A stretch of 64,000 nt of DNA, taken from JBDHXE01 sp035445085 (GTDB lineage Bacteria > Bacteroidota > Ignavibacteria > Kapaibacteriales > UBA2268). Under the pieces are notes generated by a model that was not told where the DNA came from, ran no database searches, and saw nothing but the letters and a program-made list of their open reading frames with translations. Below, in pieces: positions 46,060 through 55,407 of this stretch. Both the position numbers and the translations under genes were made by a program. The stretch spans positions 128,374 to 192,373 of the forward strand of contig DAOMQA010000002.1 in the NCBI GenBank assembly GCA_035445085.1. Reading direction: 5' to 3'. The first letter of the stretch is position 1; each line of letters starts with the position of its first letter.

Positions 46060-48102
46060 TTATTTGTTTTTAATTACTTGAACTAAATTCTTATCTATTA
46101 TTTTTATAGGAAATTCTTTTTTCAATTTATTTAACCAATTATCAAGCAACTCTTTTTGCAAAGATTCTTGGAAAAGAGGGGCTATATCTGATATTGCCTC
46201 TTCAAATTTTTTAGGTCTTGGGGCTTGATAATCGTTAATTTTTATAATAGAAAATCCTGTCCCATTTTTGAATGGTTCTAATACATCACCTTTTTTTGCC
46301 TTTGCTTCGAAAGCGTGCTTTGCTAAGTTGTTAGATTTAACCGATAATAATCCCCATTTGCCCATCTTTTCTCTATATCCTTCTCTTTGAGTTTCTTTTT
46401 GTGCAATAGCTTCAATATCAGCTCCAGCTTTAATTTTTTCGTATATAGATTTAGAATTAGAATCATTTAATAAAAATATTTCGGTAATATCATACATATC
46501 ATCAGTATAAAATTTCTTAGATAAAGTATCAAAGAAGTGCCTTGCTTGAGTAGAATCGAATTTTAATTTGTCCCATACTTCTATAGCTTCCACTTTGAAT
46601 AATAAGATACCGTCGCTAAACTCTCGCATTAACTCTCTAAAATCTGGATATTCGTGTTCTAAATTTTCAGATGCTTTGTCGAAAGCAATAGGATTAGTTA
46701 TTATACCAATAGCCTTAGTAAAGCCTTCTTTGTTTGTAGGTACACCCTTCAAGTCGGCTTGCTTTTGTAGTTTATCTAAAAAGAATTCTAAAGTATAGTC
46801 TTTATTTAGGATAGAGAAAAGAGTTTTGCTATATAAACTCTTATCGATAGACTCGCTCCAGTTTGCTTTTAATGTAGTTTGGTTCGTGTCTAAATTTGCA
46901 ATAGCTTGGTTTAAGGTATTATCATTAATTTTAAAGCCGTAAGTTTCTTTAAGTGAGTCTAACATTGCATGTTTGTCATCTTCAAAGTATAATCTTTTGT
47001 ATGCTTTTCTTAAATCAATACGTTCTTTTTCTAGATCTGGCTTAGAAGAATGATTTCTTTTGATTATATGAAATCCAAATTCTGTTTTAACTACTCCAGA
47101 AACTTCCCCATCTTTTAATTGATATAGTGTAGTTTCAAACTCCTTTACTAAAGGGTAGCTAGTTGTAGCTAAGCCCGTTGCTCGCGAATATAATTCGCCT
47201 AAAGCTCCTCCGTTCGGTGCTGTTTTTGCATCATCGGAGTTTTCTTTAGCCATTTTAGCAAAATCAGCCCCATTTTTGATTAACTTAAGAACACTATCGG
47301 CTTTTTTATAAGCAGAAGCAGAGTCTCTTAATTCATTCATTGAAATAAGAATATGGCTACCATCAACAAGCATTCTATCAGCTACATCTAATACCTTTAT
47401 AATAAAGTATCCAAAATTAGTTTTTATTGGTTCTGGATAGAAACTACCTTTAGGCGTATTAAATATAGCCATTTCGATAGGTCTTTGTACTTTTCCACTT
47501 GTTATATATTGAGGAATGATACCACCGTTCCTAGCCGTTTCCTTATCTTCTGAATGGGTTCTAGCAACACTCTCAAAAGCAATACCTGCTTTTAGCTCCT
47601 TCAGTGCTTCAGTTATCTTATTGAAAGCTGTAAGAGTATCTGGCTGCGGATTATATTGAATTGGGATAAGAATGATACCAACTTTATATTCTTTGTTTCT
47701 TTGATTTAATAAGTAATCTACCCACTTATCTGTCAATTTCTTATCATAATAAAAAGTTTCGGACAAAATCTTTCTATTTTGTTTTATATCAGCCATTACA
47801 TCAGGATCTTTGTCAAAACCTCTTTTTTCGGCATCATTAACCTTTAATCTAAAGTTAGAATACAGTTTAATAAAATCAAGTATTGTATCTTTGGGTAGAG
47901 CAAATAGATTATCATTTTTCCGATTTAGATTTTTCTTGTAGGCATTCTGTAGCTCTTTAGCTGTAATTTTTTCTTTACCAACTTCCAAAACAACAGTTTC
48001 GTCTATATTGTTTACGTTAGTTTGAGCTGAGAGGTTAATAAAATTCAGCGATATTGCTAATCCTACTAAGAGTGCGATTTTCAACTTCATTCTTAAATCC
48101 AT
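46060..48102 (-). CDS. exported peptidyl-prolyl isomerase with three PpiC-like units
   Basis: A 680-residue periplasmic protein: signal (about 5-25), a SurA-like N-terminal region (VLEVGKEKITAKELQNAYKK), and parvulin-type domains at about 130-240 (FESVARTHSEDKETARNGG), about 240-350 (SHILISMNELRD, GALGELYSRATGL) and a diverged third near 540-650 (FLLNDSNSKSIYEKIKAG, MGKWGLLS). The first two keep the usual features; the third is weak. Starting at the upstream ATG (48,102); an ATG four codons later is possible. Together with the next gene it suggests redundant outer-membrane protein chaperones. The gene is 50 bases after murC. Confidence 0.88.
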   Translation of the reverse strand: MDLRMKLKIALLVGLAISLNFINLSAQTNVNNIDETVVLEVGKEKITAKELQNAYKKNLNRKNDNLFALPKDTILDFIKLYSNFRLKVNDAEKRGFDKDPDVMADIKQNRKILSETFYYDKKLTDKWVDYLLNQRNKEYKVGIILIPIQYNPQPDTLTAFNKITEALKELKAGIAFESVARTHSEDKETARNGGIIPQYITSGKVQRPIEMAIFNTPKGSFYPEPIKTNFGYFIIKVLDVADRMLVDGSHILISMNELRDSASAYKKADSVLKLIKNGADFAKMAKENSDDAKTAPNGGALGELYSRATGLATTSYPLVKEFETTLYQLKDGEVSGVVKTEFGFHIIKRNHSSKPDLEKERIDLRKAYKRLYFEDDKHAMLDSLKETYGFKINDNTLNQAIANLDTNQTTLKANWSESIDKSLYSKTLFSILNKDYTLEFFLDKLQKQADLKGVPTNKEGFTKAIGIITNPIAFDKASENLEHEYPDFRELMREFSDGILLFKVEAIEVWDKLKFDSTQARHFFDTLSKKFYTDDMYDITEIFLLNDSNSKSIYEKIKAGADIEAIAQKETQREGYREKMGKWGLLSVKSNNLAKHAFEAKAKKGDVLEPFKNGTGFSIIKINDYQAPRPKKFEEAISDIAPLFQESLQKELLDNWLNKLKKEFPIKIIDKNLVQVIKNK

Positions 48103-48152
48103 ATTTTTTAAAAAATTTATGTAATCAATTTTATTAGAACGATTAAGCTAGT

Positions 48153-49517
48153 TTAATTGTTACAAATATACTCAGCTACATCGCATATATTGCCGGCGCC
48201 TATAGTAATAAAAAGGTCGCCCGGTTTTAATATTTCTTTAATTTTGTCCTTCAATTCATTCACTGTAGGTATATATACTACATTTTTATGCCCCATAGCA
48301 ATACATTCATTAACAATTATCTTGCCATCAATACCTTCGATAGGTGTTTCGCGGGCAGGGTAAACGTCTGTAACGATTAATACATCTGCTTCATCGAATG
48401 ATTGGGCAAACTCTTTGTATAAGTCGCGTGTTCGTGTATAGGTATGTGGCTGAAACGCTGCAACAATCCGTCGATTAAAGCCAGTAGCTGCATTTAAACA
48501 AGATTTGACTTCTGTTGGGTGGTGAGCGTAGTCGTCTACAACAAGAATATTATTTTTTTCGCCACGAATATCGAAGCGGCGATAAACACCTTTAAACTCT
48601 TTAAGAGATTTAAATATCGTTTCTTTATCGATGTCCATTTTTCTAGCAACAGATATTGCAGCTAAGGCATTTTTGAGATTATGAATACCGGGTATGTTAA
48701 TTTCTAAGTTGCCCAAATAGTTGTCATATTCATATACCTTACAGTGTAAATTCATAGCATTTTGCACGATATTATCAGCGCGGTAGTCCGCATTTTTGTT
48801 AAGTCCAAAAGTTACGACTTTTTTATTTACTTTCCGCAGTATGCTTTTTACACCTTTGTCATCCAAGCCCATAGAGACAAAGCCGTAGAAGGGAACTTTA
48901 TTGGCAAATTCTGTAAAAGTATTCAAAATATCATCATAATCTTTATAAATATCTAAGTGCTCGCTTTCAATATTATTTACAATAGCAATAGTTGGCAATA
49001 ACTGTAAGAAACTTCTATCGTATTCATCTGCTTCTACAATAGTCCAATCTCCCTTGCCTAATCTTGCATTTGTGCCACCAAAATCTCTGAGTCTACCACC
49101 AACAATGACAGTAGGGTCGATACCTGCATTGATTAGGATTAATCCCAGCATTGAAGTTGTTGTCGTTTTGCCATGAGTACCAGAAATAGCTAAATTGTAT
49201 TTTAGCCTTGATACTTCCGCAAGCATTTCGGCTCTTCTAATCAAGGGGATTCCCTTTTCTAAGGCTGCTTTGGTTTCTGGATTATTATCGATATGAACAG
49301 CGCTAGAGTAAACCACAACGTCAGTGCCTTCAATATTTTCAGAGCGATGCCCTATCAATACAGTCGCTCCCGCTTTTTGAATAGCCTCGGTATTTTGAGA
49401 TATTGCTATATCGGAGCCACTAACTTCAAATCCCTCACTCAACAAAATTTCTGCAATAGCGCTCATACCAATGCCGCCAATGCCAACGAAATGAATTTTT
49501 TTTACACTTTTAAACAT
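48153..49517 (-). CDS. murC: UDP-N-acetylmuramate-L-alanine ligase
   Basis: Adds L-Ala to UDP-MurNAc, the first amino acid of the peptidoglycan stem. The 454 residues show the N-terminal nucleotide fold with VGIGGIGMS (11-19), the ATP P-loop SGTHGKTTTT (112-121), the central EADEYDRSFLQL and the C-terminal domain with DDYAHHPTEV and AFQPHTYTRTRDL, all specific to MurC. It overlaps the thioredoxin-like gene start region by one base and lies within the - strand run from gyrA. Other mur genes are not in the window. Confidence 0.98.
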   Translation of the reverse strand: MFKSVKKIHFVGIGGIGMSAIAEILLSEGFEVSGSDIAISQNTEAIQKAGATVLIGHRSENIEGTDVVVYSSAVHIDNNPETKAALEKGIPLIRRAEMLAEVSRLKYNLAISGTHGKTTTTSMLGLILINAGIDPTVIVGGRLRDFGGTNARLGKGDWTIVEADEYDRSFLQLLPTIAIVNNIESEHLDIYKDYDDILNTFTEFANKVPFYGFVSMGLDDKGVKSILRKVNKKVVTFGLNKNADYRADNIVQNAMNLHCKVYEYDNYLGNLEINIPGIHNLKNALAAISVARKMDIDKETIFKSLKEFKGVYRRFDIRGEKNNILVVDDYAHHPTEVKSCLNAATGFNRRIVAAFQPHTYTRTRDLYKEFAQSFDEADVLIVTDVYPARETPIEGIDGKIIVNECIAMGHKNVVYIPTVNELKDKIKEILKPGDLFITIGAGNICDVAEYICNN

Positions 49518-50389
49518 TATTTGACTCTATTTACTTCTTTTGTTAAAATTTTCTCAATAAAACCTTGCATATTTCCATTTTGAAATAATTCTTCATCAAA
49601 TGTACCTTGTGCAATTACTGTTTTATTTGGAGATATTATGGTTGCTTTAATAAGTTGATCACTTTGAAAAGCATTTATTGGGCTATTATTACTTGGACCT
49701 TGACCGTGAATATTTAGTATATTATCATCAAAACCAAGTATTTGTCTTGCTTGTGCAAAATCAGGCTTATATTGCAAGTTAAATAGCACAGGATTAAAAT
49801 TTATATCAATATACTGTAAGTTTGCTGGAGCTTTTAGTAACTCTGCTAAGCTTAAATTTGCATTTAAATTTGATGTTGTAAATATTACTATATTTTTATT
49901 ATTCTGTTTACTTTGATTAATGGCTTGTTCTAAATTATCCCAAGAGAAGAATGGTAATTTGAGAGCTTCATTTAAAAATATGGAATACTCTGTTGATGAA
50001 GTGCCATTAGGTATATATGTAATTGGCTTGCCATTTTTATCGCAAAGCAAAGAATAAGCAGGCTTTAGCCCAAATTGATCAATTAATTGTTTATCTTTGT
50101 CATCATCTAAGTTTAATATTACAGTTATAAGCCTTTTATTGATTTGCTCTAATAGATTCTTGTCAGTGAAGAGAATCTGATTACTAATCTTTTGCTTTCT
50201 ATCCCATTTACTATACAAAGTGATGAGTATAGGGGAATTACTCTTTTGTGCTTTTTGTATTGCAACATAATAATCTGTTTGACTTAGGTTGCCAGCTTTA
50301 GGTATAAAAAATAGGATGCTCGCAATTAAGAAACTGATAACAAATAGAATTGATGATATTTTAAATATTTTTAAAGAATTTTGTTCCAT
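49517..50389 (-). CDS. membrane-anchored thioredoxin-fold protein lacking CxxC
   Basis: A 290-residue protein with an N-terminal membrane helix (about 11-32) and a thioredoxin-like region (SPILITLYSKWDRKQKISNQ, then FGLKPAYSLLCDKNGKP). The place where a redox thioredoxin has CxxC reads KWDRKQK and has no cysteine, so it is not an oxidoreductase. Resemblance to the fold is moderate and a function is not known. The ATG at 50,389 avoids overlap with the permease gene (four-base gap); an ATG at 50,413 would overlap it. The stop overlaps murC by one base. Confidence 0.6.
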   Translation of the reverse strand: MEQNSLKIFKISSILFVISFLIASILFFIPKAGNLSQTDYYVAIQKAQKSNSPILITLYSKWDRKQKISNQILFTDKNLLEQINKRLITVILNLDDDKDKQLIDQFGLKPAYSLLCDKNGKPITYIPNGTSSTEYSIFLNEALKLPFFSWDNLEQAINQSKQNNKNIVIFTTSNLNANLSLAELLKAPANLQYIDINFNPVLFNLQYKPDFAQARQILGFDDNILNIHGQGPSNNSPINAFQSDQLIKATIISPNKTVIAQGTFDEELFQNGNMQGFIEKILTKEVNRVK

Positions 50390-50393
50390 AGTA

Positions 50394-51167
50394 TTAATCC
50401 ATATTAGCATCAATTTTTATCTTTGTAATTTGATAGAAACTAAGAGCAAACCAAAAGGTGAGTGCAGCAAAGCCCCACAAAATTGATTCGAATAAGAGAA
50501 CAGAACTCGTATTTAATAGCTTTGCAGCTTCGGAGAAGCCTGCTGGAAAAAAGAAATCGCTAAATATAGCTAAGGGTTTGCTAAAAGACACGAAATTACT
50601 AAGAAGACCATTTATTAAGGTAGTTTCTAAAAATATCCAGATAATAAGAACAAATATATTGAAAGAGCCTTTTAGAATAGTAGAGAGGCTCATTGATATA
50701 GATATAAATAATACCCCTTCTAAAAGATATAATAAATAAACTAATAAAGAGGTGCCAAAATTAAAGTTTATCTCTACTGGTAGCGACGTTATACCAATAA
50801 ATGAGGGTACAATTGCAAATAAGATAGTACCCAAGAATAAATTAATAAATGAAAATAGGTATTTAGAACATAAATATTCTTCTTTGCTTACTGGGCGAGA
50901 TAGAATTGTTCTGTAGTAAAATGTTCTTATGTCGTTTGAAATAATACCACCAGTAAATAACAAGACTAATACAGGCACAACAAAGGAAAGCCCACTTGCA
51001 AGTATTACATCAAAATTTACTTGAGTGGAAGATTTAGGGATGTTTAACGAGCTTGGTATAAAAGATACTGCAATAGTGATAAGTGCAAAAATCCCCATAA
51101 TAATAAGGCGTTTAATAGTCCAAAATCTCTTTAAATCAAAAGATGTTAATGTAATTATATTGTCCAT
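50394..51167 (-). CDS. ABC-2 type transporter permease
   Basis: A 257-residue integral membrane protein with about six helices, of the ABC-2 type. An N-terminal cytoplasmic segment (SFDLKRFWTIKR) precedes helix 1; after the second helix, NDIRTFYYRTILSRPVSKEEYLCSK is a characteristic loop, here quoted only in part as FYYRTILSRPVSKEEYL. It pairs with the ATPase encoded one base upstream. Substrate unknown; a role in export of a lipid, peptide or polymer is possible. Confidence 0.9.
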   Translation of the reverse strand: MDNIITLTSFDLKRFWTIKRLIIMGIFALITIAVSFIPSSLNIPKSSTQVNFDVILASGLSFVVPVLVLLFTGGIISNDIRTFYYRTILSRPVSKEEYLCSKYLFSFINLFLGTILFAIVPSFIGITSLPVEINFNFGTSLLVYLLYLLEGVLFISISMSLSTILKGSFNIFVLIIWIFLETTLINGLLSNFVSFSKPLAIFSDFFFPAGFSEAAKLLNTSSVLLFESILWGFAALTFWFALSFYQITKIKIDANMD

Positions 51168-51880
51168 TATTTTTGCTCCGAAATAAATTTACGGAACTCT
51201 TCTTCCAAGGTACCTCTTTCAACTGTATTCATATCAAGCTCACGATGTATTTTACCCGAATCTATTAGAAAGACATTGTCACAAATATGCTCCACTTCTG
51301 ATAGATGATGAGAGGAGAATAATATAGTTATACCAGTATTGCGTTTTTTATTAATAAATTCACGTAATTCAAGCGTTGCAACGGGATCTAATGCTGCCGT
51401 TGGTTCATCTAAAATAACGATTTTGGGATTGCCTAAGAAGGCGTTAATTATTTCTAATTTTTGCCTCATACCTTTTGATAAATCTGATAAGCCTTTGTGG
51501 TAAGCAGTAGATAACTTAAAGTATTCTAATAATTCAGATATTTGTTGTTCATTATCTTTAAAACCAGCCAAAATTGAATTTAGATGTAGATAATCAGCTA
51601 CTTTCATTGACTTTGATAAATAAGGCAAATCCGATTGATAGCCTATAAGTTTTCTTGCTTCTATTGAAAGATTATTAAGTCCATCGATAGTAATTTCGCC
51701 TGTATCTTGCTTTTCAAAACCTAATAAAATTCTAATTAAAGTGGTTTTCCCTGCGCCATTAGTGCCAATTAAGCCACTAACCTTATTTGTTTGTATTGTA
51801 CAAGATACCTTATCAAGGGCTTTTACCGCAAATTTAGAGGATTTATTGAATTGCTTTGATATATTGTCGATTTGTATCAT
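51167..51880 (-). CDS. ABC transporter ATP-binding protein
   Basis: A 237-residue ATPase. Walker A is GTNGAGKTT (39-47), the Q-loop is in the YQSDLPYLSKSMKV region, the signature is LSKGMRQK and Walker B is IVILDEPTAALDP, followed by the H-loop SSHHLSEV. The family is that of ABC-2 exporters. ATG 51,880 is preferred: the alternative start 15 codons earlier would overlap the nitrilase gene by 41 bases. It shares its last base with the permease gene. Confidence 0.95.
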   Translation of the reverse strand: MIQIDNISKQFNKSSKFAVKALDKVSCTIQTNKVSGLIGTNGAGKTTLIRILLGFEKQDTGEITIDGLNNLSIEARKLIGYQSDLPYLSKSMKVADYLHLNSILAGFKDNEQQISELLEYFKLSTAYHKGLSDLSKGMRQKLEIINAFLGNPKIVILDEPTAALDPVATLELREFINKKRNTGITILFSSHHLSEVEHICDNVFLIDSGKIHRELDMNTVERGTLEEEFRKFISEQK

Positions 51881-51884
51881 AATC

Positions 51885-52676
51885 TTATAAGTAAAATTGT
51901 GGTCTTCTATCAGAAAATATATCATTAAATTCGTTAAAGGACTTATTCCGGGTTTTTTCTGGTTCTATGTCAGCAACAATTACGGCTTCATTGTTAATTC
52001 CAGTTTCACAAAGAACAGTACCATTATAAGAGTAAATTTTTGAAGAGCCGTTAAAAATTACATCGTCTCCATTTCTATTCTCGCTACCAGTACGGTTAGA
52101 TACTGCTAAATATACTTTGTTTTCTAATGCTCTTGATGGCATAGATATATCCCAAACTTTTGTTACAAGGTTGGAAGGGCAAGCAATTACATCAGCGCCC
52201 TTTAGGGCAAGTGCTCTTGTTGCTTCTGGGAATCGCCAATCATAGCATATCATAGTACCCAGATTTAAATCAAAATCTGGGTAATTGATAACAAAAAAGC
52301 CTTTATCATTTTCAGAGAAAATAAATCGTTCCCTATAAAATAAATGAGTTTTGCGGTAAGTATCATTAAACTTACTATCAGGGAAAAGGATTGCAGCAGA
52401 GTTATAATAGTTGTTGTTACTTTTTTCTGGAAAGCCAACAACTATAATTTTATTTGTATCCTTTGATATTTCTTTAAAGCTCTGAAGTATCTCCGAATTA
52501 ATATCGAAAGCATATTTAGCTACTTCATCTTTAGATATAAAATCGTATCCAGTAAACGCTAATTCAGGAAAAATAATAATATTGCAATCAGTATTTTTTG
52601 CAAAATCAAGCATTTTAGAGCTATTTTTTTCGATATTAGAAAACTCTGGACAAAATTGCACTACTGCTAATTTCAT
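51885..52676 (-). CDS. carbon-nitrogen hydrolase (nitrilase superfamily)
   Basis: A 263-residue amidase-type enzyme with the nitrilase triad: Glu38 in FPELAFTGYD, Lys109 in YRKTHLFYRE and Cys144 in TMICYDWRFPE. The superfamily hydrolyses amides such as omega-amides, carbamoylputrescine or N-carbamoyl compounds; the sequence does not decide which. It lies between gyrA and the ABC transporter in the - strand run, 12 bases after gyrA. ATG 52,676 is used; a start four codons earlier is possible. Confidence 0.93.
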   Translation of the reverse strand: MKLAVVQFCPEFSNIEKNSSKMLDFAKNTDCNIIIFPELAFTGYDFISKDEVAKYAFDINSEILQSFKEISKDTNKIIVVGFPEKSNNNYYNSAAILFPDSKFNDTYRKTHLFYRERFIFSENDKGFFVINYPDFDLNLGTMICYDWRFPEATRALALKGADVIACPSNLVTKVWDISMPSRALENKVYLAVSNRTGSENRNGDDVIFNGSSKIYSYNGTVLCETGINNEAVIVADIEPEKTRNKSFNEFNDIFSDRRPQFYL

Positions 52677-52688
52677 TTTTCTACTCAC

Positions 52689-55193
52689 TTAATCCAAAAT
52701 TGTTGTTTGTTCGTCTTTGTTCTCGTCATTGTCTTCGATATCATGATTTGTTTCCTCTTCGTCATCACGAGCGACGCAAGTTATATCGGCAATACTATCG
52801 CCATCGTCTAATCTAATAAGTTTGACACCTTGAGTATTCCGCCCAATAGTTCGTATTTGGCTCACACTTTGACGAATCAGTATTCCATTAACGGTCATTA
52901 CTACTAAATCATCTGAATCAACTGCTGGTAATATCCCAACAACCTTGCCAGTCTTGTCAGTAACATTCATAGAAATCACGCCCTTAGCGCCACGTTTTGT
53001 AAGCCTAAAGTCTTCGTATCTTGTACGCTTGCCTAAGCCGTTTTCACTTACAACTAATATTTGAGCATCAGCTCTTTTAATTACTATCATAGAAATTACA
53101 AAATCATCATCAGCTAAAGATATACCTCTGATGCCAGCAGCAGTTCTGCCCATTGGTCTTACTTCGCTTTCACGGAAGCGGCAGGCTAATCCATTATGAG
53201 TACCAATAATAACATCGTTTGTGCCATCAGTAATGCGGACAGATACTAATTTATCGTCATCGTGAAGATTAACTGCAATTATTCCATTTTGTCGTACATT
53301 CGCAAAGGCATTTAACTCTGTTTTCTTAATAGTGCCAAAGCGCGTACACATAAGAATATATTCTTGGTCAGTAAATTCTTTTACAGGTAAGACTGCTGTT
53401 ACTTTCTCGCTTTGTTCTTTATTGATAATGTTAGCTAAGGAACGGCCTTTAGCTGTACGACTACCTTCAGGTATGTCATAAACTTTAATTTTATATACTT
53501 TCCCCGAATCTGTAAAGAATAAGAAGAAGTGATGAGTAGATGCTTGATAGATAAATTCTATATAATCATCTTCGTAAGTAGAGCTTCCGCTTAATCCTCG
53601 CCCACCTTTGTTTTGGCGTCGGTAGGTAGAAACAGGAGTTCTCTTAATAAATCCTTTATGAGAAATTGTTACAATAACATCTTCGTTAGCAATCATATCT
53701 TCTAAAGTAATTTCACTTGCATCTTTTACAATTTCAGTGCGGCGAGCGTCACCATATTTATTACTTAACTCTGTTAACTCTTCGGCTATGATTTGCATTT
53801 GTAGGTCTCTACTTGCTAATATTGATCTCAGCCTTTCAATTAATTGTATTAATTCGTGATATTCTTTTTCAATTTTTTCCCTTTCTAAGCCCGTTAATCT
53901 TTGTAATCTCATATCTAATATTGCTTTAGATTGAATTTCGCTTAGAGCAAATTTACTTTGTAAAGCCGTAGAAGCAGAAGCGGGGTCGCGAGACTCTCTG
54001 ATTGTTTTTATTACTTCATCAATATTGTCGAGTGCAATGATAAAGCCTTCTAAAATATGCGCTCTTTTTTCGGCAGTATCTAATTCAAACTGAGTACGCC
54101 GAACGACTACTTCGTTGCGGTGCTTGATAAAATATTCCATCATTTGTTTTAGTGTAAGAATACGAGGTCTTCCATTAACTAATGATAGCATTATAGTACC
54201 AAATGTAACTTGTAATTGAGTATGCTTATAAAGGTTATTAAGTACTATTTCTGGCATTGCATCGCGTTTTAAATCAATAACGATTCGCATACCTTCTCTA
54301 TCAGATTCGTCGTTTAATCCCGAAATACCATCTAAAGTTTTAGCACGTACTAAATCAGCAATTTTTTCAATTAAATTTGCTTTGTTTACTTGGTAAGGTA
54401 ATTCTGTGATGATAAGAGATTGTTTAGTTTTTTGTTTATTTTCTTCTACACCAGTTTTAGCACGTAGAATTATTTTCCCTCTACCTGTTAGGTAGGCTTC
54501 TTTGACACCTTCGTAGCCATAAATCAACCCCCCAGTAGGGAAATCTGGTGCGGGTACATATTGCATTAATTCTATATCTGTAATTTCTGGATTTTTAATT
54601 AGTTCTAACAGACCGCTTACAATCTCTCTGAGGTTATGTGGCGGTATGTTGGTTGCCATACCTACAGCAATACCGCTTGCTCCATTTACCAAGAGAGTTG
54701 GTAGGATTGTAGGTAATACTTTAGGTTCTTTTAGGGATTCGTCAAAGTTTGATTGAAAATCGACAGTATTTTTATCTAAGTCTTTTAGTGTTTGAGTAGC
54801 AATATGAGCTAATCGCGTTTCGGTATAACGCATAGCTGCTGCAGGATCACCATCAACAGAGCCATAATTACCTTGCCCATCAACTAATGGATATCTCATA
54901 TTCCATTCTTGAGCCAAACGCACCATTGCTTCATATACAGAGCTGTCGCCGTGTGGGTGGTACTTACCAAGAACCTCCCCAACTAATCTAGCAGATTTTT
55001 TGTAAGCTCTATTTGGAGCTAAACCCAGTTCCTGCATAGCAAAAAGAATACGTCGGTGAACAGGTTTTAATCCATCTCTTACATCTGGCAAGGCACGAGA
55101 AACAATTACAGACATTGAATAATCAAGATATGAACTACGCATCTCGTCTTCGAGATTGGCTTGAACTATTTGTTCTTTTCCTAATAAAGACAT
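52689..55193 (-). CDS. gyrA: DNA gyrase subunit A
   Basis: Breaks and rejoins DNA in gyrase; 834 residues. The active-site tyrosine is Y123 in AAMRYTETRL. The quinolone region reads HGDSSVYEAM with Ser84 and Glu88 at the positions of E. coli Ser83 and Asp87, an ordinary susceptible-type pattern. GyrA-box-like RRQNKGGRGLSG precedes the beta-pinwheel C-terminal domain, which separates it from ParC; an acidic tail ends the protein. It heads a - strand run continuing 12 bases later with the nitrilase gene. A promoter and a strong leader inverted repeat lie upstream. Confidence 0.98.
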   Translation of the reverse strand: MSLLGKEQIVQANLEDEMRSSYLDYSMSVIVSRALPDVRDGLKPVHRRILFAMQELGLAPNRAYKKSARLVGEVLGKYHPHGDSSVYEAMVRLAQEWNMRYPLVDGQGNYGSVDGDPAAAMRYTETRLAHIATQTLKDLDKNTVDFQSNFDESLKEPKVLPTILPTLLVNGASGIAVGMATNIPPHNLREIVSGLLELIKNPEITDIELMQYVPAPDFPTGGLIYGYEGVKEAYLTGRGKIILRAKTGVEENKQKTKQSLIITELPYQVNKANLIEKIADLVRAKTLDGISGLNDESDREGMRIVIDLKRDAMPEIVLNNLYKHTQLQVTFGTIMLSLVNGRPRILTLKQMMEYFIKHRNEVVVRRTQFELDTAEKRAHILEGFIIALDNIDEVIKTIRESRDPASASTALQSKFALSEIQSKAILDMRLQRLTGLEREKIEKEYHELIQLIERLRSILASRDLQMQIIAEELTELSNKYGDARRTEIVKDASEITLEDMIANEDVIVTISHKGFIKRTPVSTYRRQNKGGRGLSGSSTYEDDYIEFIYQASTHHFFLFFTDSGKVYKIKVYDIPEGSRTAKGRSLANIINKEQSEKVTAVLPVKEFTDQEYILMCTRFGTIKKTELNAFANVRQNGIIAVNLHDDDKLVSVRITDGTNDVIIGTHNGLACRFRESEVRPMGRTAAGIRGISLADDDFVISMIVIKRADAQILVVSENGLGKRTRYEDFRLTKRGAKGVISMNVTDKTGKVVGILPAVDSDDLVVMTVNGILIRQSVSQIRTIGRNTQGVKLIRLDDGDSIADITCVARDDEEETNHDIEDNDENKDEQTTILD

Positions 55194-55289
55194 TTTATTT
55201 CTTTCTTATTTATAATTGATTATATGTAACTTATATATTTAACAGTTTAATTATTTAGACAATACTTAAACCTGATTGCAATTATTATA

Positions 55290-55320
55290 TAAATAAAGTA
55301 TAAAAAATATACTTTATTTA
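55290..55320 (-). promoter_or_regulatory. perfect 13-bp inverted repeat in the gyrA leader
   Basis: TAAATAAAGTATA (55,290-55,302) and TATACTTTATTTA (55,308-55,320) are exact inverted copies with a five-A spacer. It falls inside the predicted 5' untranslated region of gyrA, about 100 bases ahead of the start codon. It could be an operator, an mRNA hairpin, or a supercoiling-sensitive cruciform. Confidence 0.5.
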
Positions 55321-55346
55321 GTGTATGTTGCAATAATACAGAACTA

Positions 55347-55377
55347 CAAATATACGTAAAATTAGGCAATTAAGCAA
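55347..55377 (-). promoter_or_regulatory. Bacteroidota-type promoter for gyrA
   Basis: On the - strand TTGC (55,377-55,374), a 19-base spacer, then TATATTTG (55,354-55,347). This is a close fit to the -33/-7 consensus and predicts a start near 55,340, with a leader of about 147 bases. Confidence 0.6.
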
Positions 55378-55407
55378 TTGTAAGTATAATAATAAAATAT
55401 GAAAAGG

